Assembly (NCBI RefSeq): GCF_000372725.1
Contig: NW_005200580.1
Coordinates: forward strand, 165,818 to 194,966
Direction: 5' to 3'
Source: Emiliania huxleyi CCMP1516
Taxonomy: Eukaryota; Haptophyta; Isochrysidales; Noelaerhabdaceae
DNA: 29,149 nucleotides
In this document: in pieces, positions 7,346-15,800 of the stretch
How the letters are laid out: every line of letters begins with the position of its first letter
Numbering within the stretch: the first letter of the stretch is position 1
Translations under genes and position numbers: made by a program
Notes under the pieces: model-generated
Seen by the model: the letters and a program-made list of their open reading frames with translations, nothing else
What the model was told of the DNA's origin: nothing
Database searches by the model: none

Positions 7346-8741
7346 ATTACTACTGCTGCTGCTGCTGCTGGCTGCTACACGCAGCCACCCTGTGATGACG
7401 AGCGTGTCTCCGTCGCCCTCGGACGGGTCGAGGTGGTACAGGAACGAGCCGCCCCACCTGGAGAAAAAAGAAATCTCCGTCGGCCAAACAGAAGTGTAGG
7501 CCGGCAGGAACGAGCCGCCCCACCTAGAAAAAGAAAAGCACGGATCCGCCAGCAGGAGTCCGGCCGTACGAGAGAGACGAGCGGCCACACGTGTTGTTGT
7601 CTGCCGGCCATCCGGCGGTGTGGTCGACGTGCCCCGGCCTGTGCTTCTCAGGAGAGATGCGCCAGAGCTCCTTGAGGCCGAGGCCGTACGTCTGCGGCTC
7701 GGAGCCTGAGACACAGACGGGCAGCGTCGATTGGACCTGCGGCAGCGGTACTTCTCTTCCTCTGCGGCTCGCTGCCCGCGGCGAGGCTGAACTTGTCGAT
7801 GACCTCCTTGGTGAGCGAGCCTGTTCACAGCAAGGGGTGTGAAGAGACGCTGTTCACACCTGCCGTTGCACACCTCCTTTGTGAGCGAGCCGCGGCAGCC
7901 CTCCGCAAAGAGCGTCGCCTTTGCGCGCAGCTCCATCCCTCGCTCAAACGAGTCCTTTGGCGCGCCGTCCTTCGCCACGCCCACGTCGTTGGTCGCCACA
8001 CCGACCACCTGTCCACAGCGCGCCGCCGTGAGCGCCAGTTTTTTTTTTTGCGACCTCGGTCTCGACGCGGCTTGCCTCGTCCGCGTCGTTGTACAGGACC
8101 TCGACGCCGCCCTGTCCGGTGTATATCTCGACGCCGAGCTCCTCCGCCTGCTCCGCCAGCCACGCGGTGAAGTTGCCGAGCCGCACCTGTTCACAGCTGG
8201 AGTGTGAAGAGGTTGAGCTCGTCGAGCGCGCCGCGGAGTCGTCGCCCAGGCGCACGATGTAGTTGCCGTGGTTGTCGGTCGGCGTGCCAGACATGATCGG
8301 CAGCGGGAGGTTGAGGCTGGGGAACCACGGGGGAATGTAGCCGAGCCGCTCGGACGTCACCGGCGTCTTGAGCGGCGCGCCGCGCTCCTCCCAGTCCGGG
8401 AAGAGCTCCTCCAGCGCGCGCGGCTCAAGCACCGCGCCCGAGAGCGTGTGCTCGCCCGCGCCTGCCGCCTTCTCGAGCAGCGTGACGCGGTAGTCAAGGC
8501 CGGCCTCGTTGCAGAGCTGCTTGAAGCGGATCGCGGCGGACAGGCCCGCCGGCCCGCCGCCCACGATCAGCAGGTCCGTCTCGTCCGCAAACCGCTCCAT
8601 GTCGATATCCTGCCACCGCTCGTCGGTCGCGCGGTCAATCTTCTTGTAGTGGGTGGTGAGGACGCCCTTGGGCAGCGCCGGCGCGCAGAGTCGGCGCGTG
8701 GAGGTGATCAGCGGCGAGCGGGAGCCCAGGCGTGAAAGCAT
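4514..8741 (-). CDS. ETFDH: Electron transfer flavoprotein-ubiquinone oxidoreductase
   Basis: Mitochondrial inner-membrane flavoprotein passing electrons from ETF (fatty-acid and amino-acid oxidation) to ubiquinone. Exons in transcript order: 8741-8256, 8186-8076, 8008-7891, 7820-7776, 7705-7591, 7457-7389, 7189-7078, 6870-6769, 6699-6622, 6523-6454, 6383-6313, 5962-5872, 5729-5641, 5492-5391, 5123-5063, 4743-4684, 4611-4514. They sum to 1878 nt, exactly 625 codons plus stop, close to the human length of about 617. Seen: an Arg/Ser-rich presequence ([18 protein letters not shown]), FAD-binding GGGPAG at 61-66, and [4Fe-4S] ligands Cys571, Cys594, Cys597, Cys600 before the family ending [11 protein letters not shown]. 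An upstream in-frame ATG (8819) would add 26 residues; the 8741 start gives the better presequence. Ten of 16 introns have GC donors, and most are flanked by copies of exon sequence. Confidence 0.95.
4612..4683 (-). mobile_element. Introner-like intron (family 1), ETF-QO intron 16
   Basis: 72-nt GC-AG intron. The donor-side copy GCAACCAC and exon-side copy GCATCCAC differ at one of eight bases. It ends CGCCTCTTCACAG...CCGTGAGCAG, matching the family-1 blocks. Removing it restores the iron-sulfur motif C-I-H-C-K-T-C. Confidence 0.6.
4913..4965. repeat. 15-bp tandem repeat in ETF-QO intron 15
   Basis: GAATACAGTGAGTAC is repeated three times (plus strand) inside intron 15 (4744-5062). Confidence 0.85.
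5124..5390 (-). repeat. ETF-QO intron 14: GAGAT satellite plus exon-boundary copy
   Basis: 267-nt intron made largely of CGAGAT-type units (about 5135-5375). A 39-bp segment spanning the exon 14 end and its donor (5376-5414) is repeated exactly at 5310-5348, so the intron contains a second copy of the last coding bases and of the GT donor. A decayed third copy lies near 5250-5270. The acceptor is GAGCAG before exon 15. Confidence 0.85.
5493..5640 (-). repeat. Homopurine/homopyrimidine tract in ETF-QO intron 13
   Basis: 148-nt GC-AG intron with a G/C homopolymer of about 19 nt (5597-5615) and a long strand-asymmetric run of GGGGA/GAGA units (5500-5565). It could form triplex or quadruplex structures, and is a likely site of sequencing error. 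Confidence 0.8.
5730..5871 (-). mobile_element. Tandem pair of identical 71-nt introns (ETF-QO intron 12)
   Basis: 142 nt equal to two copies of a 71-nt unit with no difference I can see. Each unit starts with the exon sequence GCCGAGAGTGGTTCAC (GC donor) and ends GAATTGACTACCAG; the true exon 13 then starts with a third copy of that 26-bp exon piece. Skipping the whole block restores the family sequence. Skipping one unit would leave 71 nt (a frame change) in the message. Confidence 0.8.
5963..6312 (-). repeat. ETF-QO intron 11: nested exon copies and GAGATC satellite
   Basis: 350-nt intron. An exact 34-bp copy of the exon 11 end (6309-6342) lies at 6230-6263, and an exact 13-bp copy of the exon 12 start (GTGCGCAACGTGC) lies inside, about 140 nt before the acceptor, preceded by its own CGGCAG. 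Between them lie GAGATCACAC and GAGATGTGGG units. It reads as two or three successive insertions, each duplicating its target. Confidence 0.8.
6384..6453 (-). mobile_element. ETF-QO intron 10: exact 32-bp exon duplication around AT-rich filler
   Basis: 70-nt GT-AG intron. It consists of an exact copy of the exon 11 start (32 bp counting the shared G) followed by about 39 nt made almost only of TAATTAATTA units and ending AAATAG. The filler is the most AT-rich stretch for kilobases. Removing it gives the continuous frame [16 protein letters not shown]. Confidence 0.85.
6524..6621 (-). mobile_element. ETF-QO intron 9: exact 25-bp exon duplication around CATCTCCCC repeats
   Basis: 98-nt GC-AG intron. 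The 25 bp CGCGATGCAGGCGCTGCCGG plus AGCCC occur exactly at both ends; between them lie about 73 nt of CATCTCCCC-type units. The GC donor is in the first copy and the acceptor CAG in the second. Confidence 0.85.
6700..6768 (-). mobile_element. ETF-QO intron 8: T-rich hairpin intron (family 2)
   Basis: 69-nt GC-AG intron. The donor side GCGCCTACGATGG resembles the next exon start GTGCCCAAGATCA. The interior holds an inverted repeat, AAAAAAGAAATC against GATTTCTTTTTT, the second arm running into the acceptor TTAG. A 17-bp block (6728-6744 plus strand, AGATTTCTTTTTTCTCC) occurs in inverted orientation in intron 5 (7460-7476). Confidence 0.6.
7190..7388 (-). repeat. CTG/CAG microsatellite in ETF-QO intron 6
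   Basis: About 30 near-perfect CTG triplets on the plus strand (7276-7372) inside a GT-AG intron. On the coding strand these are CAG units, each a potential AG acceptor; the model uses AAAG at 7190-7193. Long triplet tracts are length-unstable, so allele length probably varies. Confidence 0.85.
7458..7590 (-). mobile_element. Double intron with zero-length exon (ETF-QO intron 5)
   Basis: 133 nt formed by two abutting introns of 67 (7524-7590) and 66 nt (7458-7523). Three copies of the exon piece GTGGGGCGGCTCGTTCCTG are present: a degenerate one at the outer donor, and two matching over 19 bp at 7523 downward and at the exon 6 start. Each of the last two is preceded by its own acceptor (TTTTTCTAG, TTTCTCCAG). 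Confidence 0.75.
7706..7775 (-). mobile_element. Introner-like 70-nt intron, ETF-QO intron 4
   Basis: GC-AG intron. The 11-bp CGAGCCGCAGA occurs both at the donor side and in the exon 5 start. It ends CTGTGTCTCAG, and its interior lacks the family-1 blocks. Confidence 0.55.
7821..7890 (-). mobile_element. Introner-like intron (family 1), ETF-QO intron 3
   Basis: 70 nt. GCTCGCTCACAAAGGAGGT at the donor side and GCTCGCTCACCAAGGAGGT at the exon side differ at one base in 19, so boundaries can slide: a GC-AG (7890/7821) or GT-AG (7873/7804) intron gives the same protein. The interior holds GTGTGAACAG, CTCTTCACACC and the end TTGCTGTGAACAG; GTGTGAA and TTCACAC form a hairpin. Confidence 0.7.
8187..8255 (-). 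mobile_element. Introner-like intron (family 1), ETF-QO intron 1
   Basis: 69-nt GT-AG intron, a multiple of three without a stop. The donor side GTGCGCCTGGGCGAC and exon side GTGCGGCTCGGCAAC match at 12 of 15 bases. It ends CCTCTTCACACTCCAGCTGTGAACAG when read across adjoining blocks. Retention would insert 23 residues into the FAD domain. Confidence 0.65.
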
Positions 8742-8945
8742 GCTGAGCGCAAGGCGATCAAGGCGAGACTTCGCCTCGTGATGACGGAACTCGATTTCTT
8801 CTTTTAGCCCACTACCCATACCTCACTTAGACCCCACACACCCACACACGGTCTCGTCCGTGCCTCGCCGGCCGGTGAGATTGCTAGAGGTGGAGCAAAC
8901 TGCTCTAGCCTCACATATCACTTCCTGTCGTCTGTTGTTTGAGTT
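8742..8945. other. Upstream region of ETF-QO
   Basis: The 5' flank of the minus-strand ETF-QO gene and left flank of the kelch relic. GTGCCCTTGTTTGTGCCCTTG (8946-8966) is a short direct repeat. No TATA-like element stands out. Confidence 0.4.
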
Positions 8946-9155
8946 GTGCCCTTGTTTGTGCCCTTGCGGTTCGGCGACGAACGCGTGAGAGGCGGTGTGG
9001 CGCCGATGGTGGCGGCGCGGAACTCTCACGCCGTGGCGGCGCTCGGCGGCAAGCTGTACGCTGTGGGCGGCTTGAACGACGACGACGGCTACCTCAGCTC
9101 GGTGGAGCGGTACGACCCCGCGACTCGAACGCGTGGGAGGCGACTGCGCCGTTGA
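8946..9155 (+). pseudogene. Single kelch-repeat fragment with frame break
   Basis: The reading frame from about 8998 gives APMVAARNSHAVAALGGKLY, then AVGGLNDDDGYLSSVERYD, a near-consensus kelch motif (double Gly, Tyr/Trp spacing). After YDPAT the expected continuation (NAWEATAPL) is found only in another frame, near 9125-9155, so an indel breaks the motif. Only one repeat is present where a propeller needs several, and no neighbouring exons are evident. It is most likely a relic or a captured exon; a missed GC-AG splice is a weaker alternative. Confidence 0.5.
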
Positions 9156-9781
9156 GACGACCGCACACGATCGCGGATCGTTTCACAAACTTTGTAAACG
9201 TTTCATGGCATCACCGTGGCGTAGGGTTTTCCGCATTCCGTGGGAGGGAGAGGAGCACCTTTCCCACCTTTTGCTTTTAGTTTTAGTTCGACCAAGACCT
9301 TTTTCCCGATCCCCCCTCATACTCTAACGTGTGGACTGTGGTGGGCGTGCGGAGCTGCGGGGCTTGGGCCCCCGCTCGGACAGCCGCGCCTTTCGATAGA
9401 TAACAGATACATCACACAAAGAGAGAGGAGAAGAGAGCAAGAGCGAGAGGGGAGAGATCAAGATCGACTCGGACATGCCACATGTTGTGTGAGGAGCGGG
9501 GCAGCGGCTGTGCGCGCGACACCACACAACTCCACAGTGAAACGAGACCCGCAGGACATCAAAACAGTCACGGAGGCGGCGGTGGCTACAAAAGAACGGT
9601 GGCGGAGTCCTCCGGGTGGGGGGTGAGCGGGGTTGGCATCCCTCGCTCATGCCGACATGCAATCATGGGGGAAGGGGGGGGGGGGGCCGCGGCAGCGCTA
9701 GGCGCGCGACGGGGCGCTCGCCTGCAAACGGCCACGTCCGGCCCAACGCAACGATGGGAACCAAGCGAGAACCGCACGCAA
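9156..9781. other. Intergenic
   Basis: Purine-rich GAGAGAGGAGAAGAGAG tract (about 9418-9465) and otherwise unique sequence with no coding signal. The ATG-containing ORFs here are short and compositionally poor. Confidence 0.5.
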
Positions 9782-12317
9782 TCATTCCGCCCCGGCGCCG
9801 CACGATGCGGCCGCCACGGCAGCCGCAGCCGCAGCGGCAGCGCTCGCCGAACCGGCCAAACCGCTGCCGGCGGCGCCAAAAGCCGCGCGCGCGATGGGCA
9901 CGCCGCCGCCGCCCGTCGCGTCCGCAGCAGCAGCCGCAGCCGCAGCCGCAGCCGCGTCGCCGCCGCCTTCGAGGCTCAGCTCGCACGCACCGCCCGCGCC
10001 GGACGTCCCAACCGACGGGTCGCGCAGCAGAGGCATCGCCAGCAGCTCCTGCAGCAGGAGCAGGCAGGGGGCTGAGGAGGAGCAGGCAGGGGGCTGAGGG
10101 CGGGGAGACGGGAACAACGCAACGCGTGCAGAGCGTCGCGATACTAGGAGCTACGCACACGGTGGACACGGCCACAACACAGCCGAGTGCGGCCGAGTGC
10201 GCGTGTCGACTCGAGCGCCTCCTGGAGTGTGCGGGGGCTTCTCTTGAGCATTTGGGAAGCAGCACCTCGGTCGGTGTCGTGCCGGCCCGCGAGGAGGAGA
10301 GGTCGGCGTCTTCGGCGGACGCCTCCCTGCCGCAACCTCCGTCGGCCGCGCGGGCGAGGGCCGAATCGCGCGCCGCCTCCTCGCCGTCGGCCTCAGAGGC
10401 GGGGACCTGCCTGCTCACCTGCAAACGGGTTCCGGCAGGTACGTGGGAGGGGGGAGGGAGAGGGGGGGGGGGGGGCGGGGGGGTTCACCAGGTCCATAGC
10501 GGGAGGTGGTCGTGGTGGTCGTGGTGGTGTGTGAGTGGGTGGGTGTGGGTGGGGGTGGGGGTTGGACGGAGGCGGTGAGGGCGGTGAGGGCGGCAGCGGG
10601 CGCGCCGCACCTCTGACGAGACAATCGCGTCGAGGTGCTGCAGCATCTCTTGCTGCATCGCGACGTGCTTGGTCAGCCGCTCGCGGAGCGAGTTCTTCAG
10701 AGAGAGCATCGCCTGGCAGGGTGGCGGGGAGGGGTCGATGGCGGCGGGGAGGACGGGGGTAGGCGATGGCTGGTGGGCGCAGGGGCGGCGGCGGCTCGGG
10801 GCGGCGGAGGTGAGGGTGGAGGGAGGCAACAGCGGCGGGAGGGTCGATGTCAGCGGGGCGGCGTCGGCTGGCGTCGGCTGGGGCGAGCGGCGCGCGCGGG
10901 GCGGGCGGGCTTGGGGGGTGGCGGGGGGGACGGGGTGGGTGGGCCGATGCGGGTCGGGCGAGGGCGGCGGCGTGGCGGCGGGAGTGGCATCGCCTGCCAG
11001 CGCTGCATGCCGCCTCGTGAGAAGGTCTCGAGTTGGTGCTGCAGCTGCCGCTGCATGAGGAGCTGGCGGTGCAGCTTGGTCTGCAAGTCCATCTGCACCT
11101 TGAGGTTCATCTCTTGCCGCGCGAGGTGCACGTCGAGCTCCGTCTGAGTCGAGCGGGCAAGGGGTGCGGCGTGAGCCGTGCGGAGGAGGCGGGCGCGGGC
11201 GCGGCGCGGCGCACCGGCGCCCTCGGCGAGCCAACGCTCTCGCCGTCGCCGCCGAATGAGGTGGACGGCCCCAGCGAGGGCAGCTTGCCGCTGCTGGCCC
11301 GCGAGAAGACCGACGCTTCATCGCTCCCATCGCGCTCGACCGCCGGCCGCGGCGCCGCCGCCGCTTTCCCTGGCACCGCGGCTGAGGCGGCGGCCGCCGC
11401 CGCCGCCACCAGGCCAGTGTCGGCGCTCGTCGAGGGCTCGTCCTGGTCGGCGAGGGATGCGCAGCTGGCCGAGGGGGTGAGCGTGGCCATCAAGGTCCCG
11501 GCCGACGCGCCCGCCTTGCCGCGCTTCTGCATCAGCAGCCGGTACTTTTGCAGGTGCGACTTGATGTTTTGCCGCGTCGGCGCGCCCTCGCCCTCGCACT
11601 TCATCATCTGGGAGATGGCCTGCGGCTTGGCGTGGTCGATGCCAAGGGTGTTCACCGCGGTCTCGAAGCGCCGGTGCAGCTCCGCCGTCCACACGAACCG
11701 CTGCTTGTGCACCTGCCGACCGCCCTCTGCGCTGCTGCTGCCCGCCGCCGCCGGGCTCTCGGCGCCGCCCGTCGCCTCTACCGCCATGTCGCCGCCCCAG
11801 GCGCCCACCGCCAGCCCTGGCCCCGACGGCCAGCCGGCGAGCCCCGCGGAGCTCGCTCCGCCTCCGCCGAGTCCCATCACTCCGCCGAACGGGAAGCCGC
11901 CCACGCCAAGGCCGTCCGCGGCGCTCTGCACGGCCTGCGCCTCTGTGCTGGGCTCGTCTGGCAGCGCAGGCTCGCTCGGGATGTCCTGCATGAACTGCTC
12001 GAGCACGTCCCATGAGACGAGCTCGTCGAGCGAGACCTGCGGTCCGTGCAGAGAGGGAACGGGCAGGCGTCGGTTGCGATCGGGTGGCGAGGCGAGCAGT
12101 CTCAAATTGGCGGGCTGGGAGGTCTGCGCAGCGCTGGCGCCAGAGCGGGCGCCGGCTGAGTGGAGCGGGAGAGATTCAGCGCCGAGTCATGCGCCAGGGG
12201 GCTCAGGCGTGGTGTGTGGCGGGCAGGGCGGGCGCGACGCACGTCCACGTCCCACGTCCGTGGCCTCTTGGACCCCGGCGCAGCCCGCGGCGGGATGGGC
12301 CGGCTCGTCGCCGCCAT
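9782..12317 (-). CDS. GARP-family (SHLQKYR) transcription factor with coiled coil
   Basis: Nuclear DNA-binding regulator. Exons: 12317-12243, 12036-11215, 11143-10994, 10712-10611, 10418-10266, 10048-9782; they sum to 1569 nt, 522 codons plus stop. Residues 1-25 carry a basic patch (GSKRPRTW). Residues 26-45 form an acidic/hydrophobic segment (VSLDELVSWDVLEQFMQDIP) that may activate transcription. The GARP Myb-like domain is at about 136-197: KQRFVWTAELHRRFETAV, then GIDHAKPQAISQMM, and the signature SHLQKYR at 185-191. Exons 3 and 4 (about 300-383) encode a Gln/Leu-rich coiled coil (LARQEMNLKVQMDLQTKL) placed like the MYB-CC helix of plant PHR1-type regulators, so dimer formation is likely. 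The tail is Ala/Gly-rich. Donors are GT except intron 3 (GC), where CAGGCGATGC is repeated exactly at both ends. Target genes cannot be told; a phosphate-starvation role is only an analogy. Confidence 0.9.
10713..10993 (-). repeat. GARP gene intron 3 with exact 10-bp boundary repeat
   Basis: 281-nt GC-AG intron, G-rich on the plus strand, bounded by CAGGCGATGC at both the donor (10987-10996) and acceptor (10706-10715) sides. Confidence 0.65.
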
Positions 12318-12800
12318 CCGTGCGCAGCCTATGGATTCGCGGGGCGCTTGTCGTCGGCACGGCCGCGTGGCGGTGGGCGGGGAGGGGGGTGCGGGGGCGG
12401 CTGGGTCGAGTGGCTCCCCTCACCGGGACAGTCGCCGGGGCCAAGATCGGCGAGACGGAGCGAAGGCTAAAGGCGTGCTGGCGAGACTGCTGTCTCCTTC
12501 GACAGAATACGCTCCGACCTTCTCACGGCAGAAGAATTACCCGATGTTCGCGATTTTCTTTCTTTTTTTTCGCCCAGCGCATTGCTTAGTGGTGCGCTCG
12601 CCTCCCTCCTGCGCGACGCTCACTGGTTGGTTAATAAAAATTTCTCTCTCTTCGAGCGCGTTCTTGTCTGTCTCGGCGCGCGCGCAGCGCGCGAAGAGGT
12701 GTGAAGAGGGGGGTCGTGTCCGGTGTGAAGGGTATCAACCTATCCTCTAGGGGCCCAATGCGGATCCTCTCAAGAGGGCATCAGGGTATAGCCTTGGGGT
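12318..12800. promoter_or_regulatory. Divergent promoter region (GARP factor / SANT protein)
   Basis: Spacer of 483 bp between two divergent genes. It contains the 19-bp element at 12508-12526, AGAAGAATTAC just after it, T-rich tracts (12550-12568), TTAATAAAAATTT (12633-12645) and CTCTTCACACC-like sequence on the minus strand (about 12699-12710) recalling the family-1 introns. Assigning promoter function is an inference from gene layout. Confidence 0.5.
12508..12526 (+). promoter_or_regulatory. 19-bp element, copy 1
   Basis: TACGCTCCGACCTTCTCAC, identical to 18121-18139. Both copies lie in the spacer of a divergent gene pair and are followed within about 15 bp by CAGAAGAA. Confidence 0.5.
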
Positions 12801-15800
12801 ATGATCTCGATGGCTCCGATCCAGAGGTCTCGAAGCATTCGTTCCATGATGGCGAACTCGCTCCTGCAGGCAGTCAACATCCTTGAGAAGCAGGCTCACG
12901 AGCCCAGCGTATTTGGCTGCATCGCATCGCGCCTGCTGCATCTCGCGAGATCACCCGGCGCGCTGTGCCTCACCCTCAAGTATGCCTCTTCTGCCGACGA
13001 GCTCCGCACAGCTCTCGAGTGCCTCGCGCCGGTGTTAGACGCCTTGAGAAAGGGAACGGCCGCGTGGGAGACTCGTCACGCCTGCTTTGTCCATCTTGCC
13101 GGTCAGCAGCTCGAGATGCAGGCGAACGCTCCAATGCGCCCTCAGAGGCCAGGCGCTGCGCCGTACGGCCAACCGCTCCCGCCCTCCCTCCTGCTCAGGA
13201 AGCCGTCCGCCGCTGCTACCAGCACGCCGTCAACCCGGAGGTACTCTCGCGTGTGTGCGACGTGGCGCGCCAGATCCTGGCCAAGGCCCTCGTCAACGCG
13301 GCCGAGCTGCTGCTCGCCGTGCTCGCCATCAACGCCCGGCCGCCTGCCGCCCCCTTGCAGCCGCCCGATGGAGCCTCCCACTGCTGCTCCCCGCTCGCGT
13401 CCAGCGCCGCCGCGTCCACCTCCTCCTCCTCCTCCTCCTCCTCCGCCGAGGGCTCGCAGTCGCCGCCGCCGCCGCCGCGGCCGGCGCCGGCGCAGCCGCT
13501 GCCGCTGCCCCCTGCGCCGGAGAGCTCGGAGGAGAGCCATATCTCGGTGAAGCTTCTCCTGAGAGGAATGCAGACGCTGTCGCGTCAGCCGCCGCTACCA
13601 CCAGCCCGGCACCAGCCCGAGAAGGAGCGAGCGGGTGCCGTCTGCGTGGCCTGGACTGCAGACGACGACGCGATCGTCAAGGCGGGCCTCGAGGCCGGGG
13701 AGAGCTGGGGCGACATTGCCGAGCGCCTACCCGGCCGCAGCGTCGACTCCGTCAGGAGCCGGACGAAGCGACTGGCCGACAAAAGCGCAGGCGACGCCGC
13801 CGCGCAGGTGGCCAAGGGTCGCCGTGCTACCTCGAGGAAGCGGCGCCGGGCTGATCCGGCCGAGCCCAGTGCCGAGGACGACACCGTCCCCGAGCGCGGC
13901 CCTGCCTCCTCCTCCTCCTCCTCCTCCTCCGCCGAGGGCTCGCAGTCGCCGCCGCCGCCGCCGCGGCCGGCGCCGGCGCAGCCGCAGCCGCTGCCCCCTG
14001 CGCCGGAGAGCTCGGAGGAGAGCCATATCTCGGTGAAGCTTCTCCTGAGAGGAATGCAGACGCTGTCGCGTCAGCCGCCGCTACCTACCTCGAGGAAGCG
14101 GCGCCGGGCTGATCCGGCCGAGCCCAGTGCCGAGGACGACACCGTCCCCGAGCGCGGCCCTGGCCACGCCCGCTCCGTCCGAGAGGTGCGCGCCAATCAC
14201 TCTCAGAGCCAGACTCACCCTTCCCTTCCCTTGCACACAGGCTCCGATCATCGACCCAAGAGGTCAATGATTCGGTCTTCTGCGCTGCGGCGTACAGGAC
14301 CAGCAGGCGGGGCCGGCACGAGGAGCTGACGACGGCGGGCAAGGTTGTGAGGCCGTAGATAGCACATTCCGTCCTCGCCCTTGCGTGTGCGCAGGAGCGG
14401 CCTGAGGAGGAGGTGAAGCGGCTGGAGCTGGAGAGGCTGCTCGCCGACTTGGAGGCCGACCCGACGGACGCGCAGAAGGAGGCGGCGCTGCGGGGCGCCA
14501 TCCCGACCGGCAAAGGGCGGTTGCAGGAGCGTTTGCGGTATGTGGTGAAGGGAGCGCGAGAGGCGGTGGGGCGCGCCGAGCAGCAGCGGCGGGCGGCGCG
14601 GGTGACGCAGCTGGAGCGGCTGGTCGCCGCCTTTGAGGCTGACCCGACGGACGCGCAGAAGGAGGCGGCGCTGCGGGGCGCTCTCCCGACCGGGACTCCC
14701 CCAGCGGAGTTGCGGCCTGTGGTGCGGCTGGCGCGAGAGGCGCTGGGGCGCGCCGAGGAGCAGCAGCGGGCGGCGCGGGTGACGCAGCTGGAGCGGCTGG
14801 TCGCCGCCTTTGAGGCCGACCCGACGGCCGCCGACAAGGAGGCGGCGCTGCGGGGCGCTCTCCAGTCCGGGTATGGGAGTTACCCGGCGGAGTTGCGGCC
14901 TGTGGTGCGGCTGGCGCGAGAGGCGCTGGGGCGCGCCGAGGAGCAGCAGCGGGCGGCGCGGGTGACGCAGCTGGAGCGGCTGGTCGCCGCCTTTGAGGCC
15001 GACCCGACGGCCGCCGACAAGGAGGCGGCGCTGTGGAGCGCTCTCCCGTCCGGGTATGAGAGTTACCCGGCGGAGTTGCGGCCTGTGGTGCGGCTGGCGC
15101 GAGAGGCGCTGGGGCGCGCCGAGGAGCAGCAGCGGGCGGCGCGGCGTGAGCAGGTTCGAGTCCTGCAAGCCAGGGCGCAGCGGCGAACCTACCAGGTGCT
15201 GGCATGTGTGCGGGCGCGTGCGGCGCGTGCTGTTGCATGACACGTCGTCGGCACGTCTGTGTCAAGCCCGCACCGTTTCCCGTAGGCGGCGGACTGGAGT
15301 GCGCGCACGCTGGAGGCGCGTGCAGCGTTTTGTCCGAGACTATCGGGTGACGTGTCCATGACCCGTCCATGACACGTGCTAGGCGGTGACGGCGCTGCGC
15401 CAGCGGCTGCCGCACCTCAACTGGGGCGCGCTGGACGCGTCGGGGGTGGGGCTCGCGCCTGAGGAGGCGGCGGTGACGCGGTTGGGGATGCTGAGCGAGG
15501 CGGCCGCTGGTGCAGCAGAGACCGCCGACGGCGCTGTCATCCGGATGGGCATCGACGCGCTCTCCTCGTGTCTGCTCTCCGTGGCGTCGCTGCAGTCCAT
15601 GGAGGTGCGCACGCAGCGCAACGCGGCGCACGCGGCGCTGTCGCACCTCCGCGGGCTGGTGACGGCGGAGGCGAAGGCTGTGAAGGCCGCGGTGCTGACA
15701 CAGCGGCGGCGTGACCGCCAGGCTGAGAAGGCGGCGGCGGCGGCGGCGAGGGCGGCTCGCCGCGCTGAGCAGGCGGCGAAGCGGGCTCGCGAAGGCGGCT

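Noticed and set aside
6416..8194. 592-residue open frame on the minus strand
   Set aside because: It contains true ETF-QO exon pieces joined by translated introns (Ser runs from the CAG repeat, duplicated exon fragments). The spliced model matches the family end to end.
9980..10100. Separate Ala-rich small protein on the minus strand
   Set aside because: It is the last exon of the GARP factor; adding it makes the total exactly 523 codons with the stop.
11033..12589. 518-residue plus-strand frame
   Set aside because: Antisense shadow of the GARP factor, whose minus-strand exons have a clear domain and splice consistently.
12690..12730. Family-1 introner copy upstream of the SANT gene
   Set aside because: Only CTCTTCACACC-like fragments match; no duplicated flanks and no surrounding exons.
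15145..15240. Stop at 15238 as the true end of the repeat protein
   Set aside because: The text after 15144 loses the repeat pattern, while the exon at 15383 continues in frame with good protein composition. Kept as a possible alternative only.
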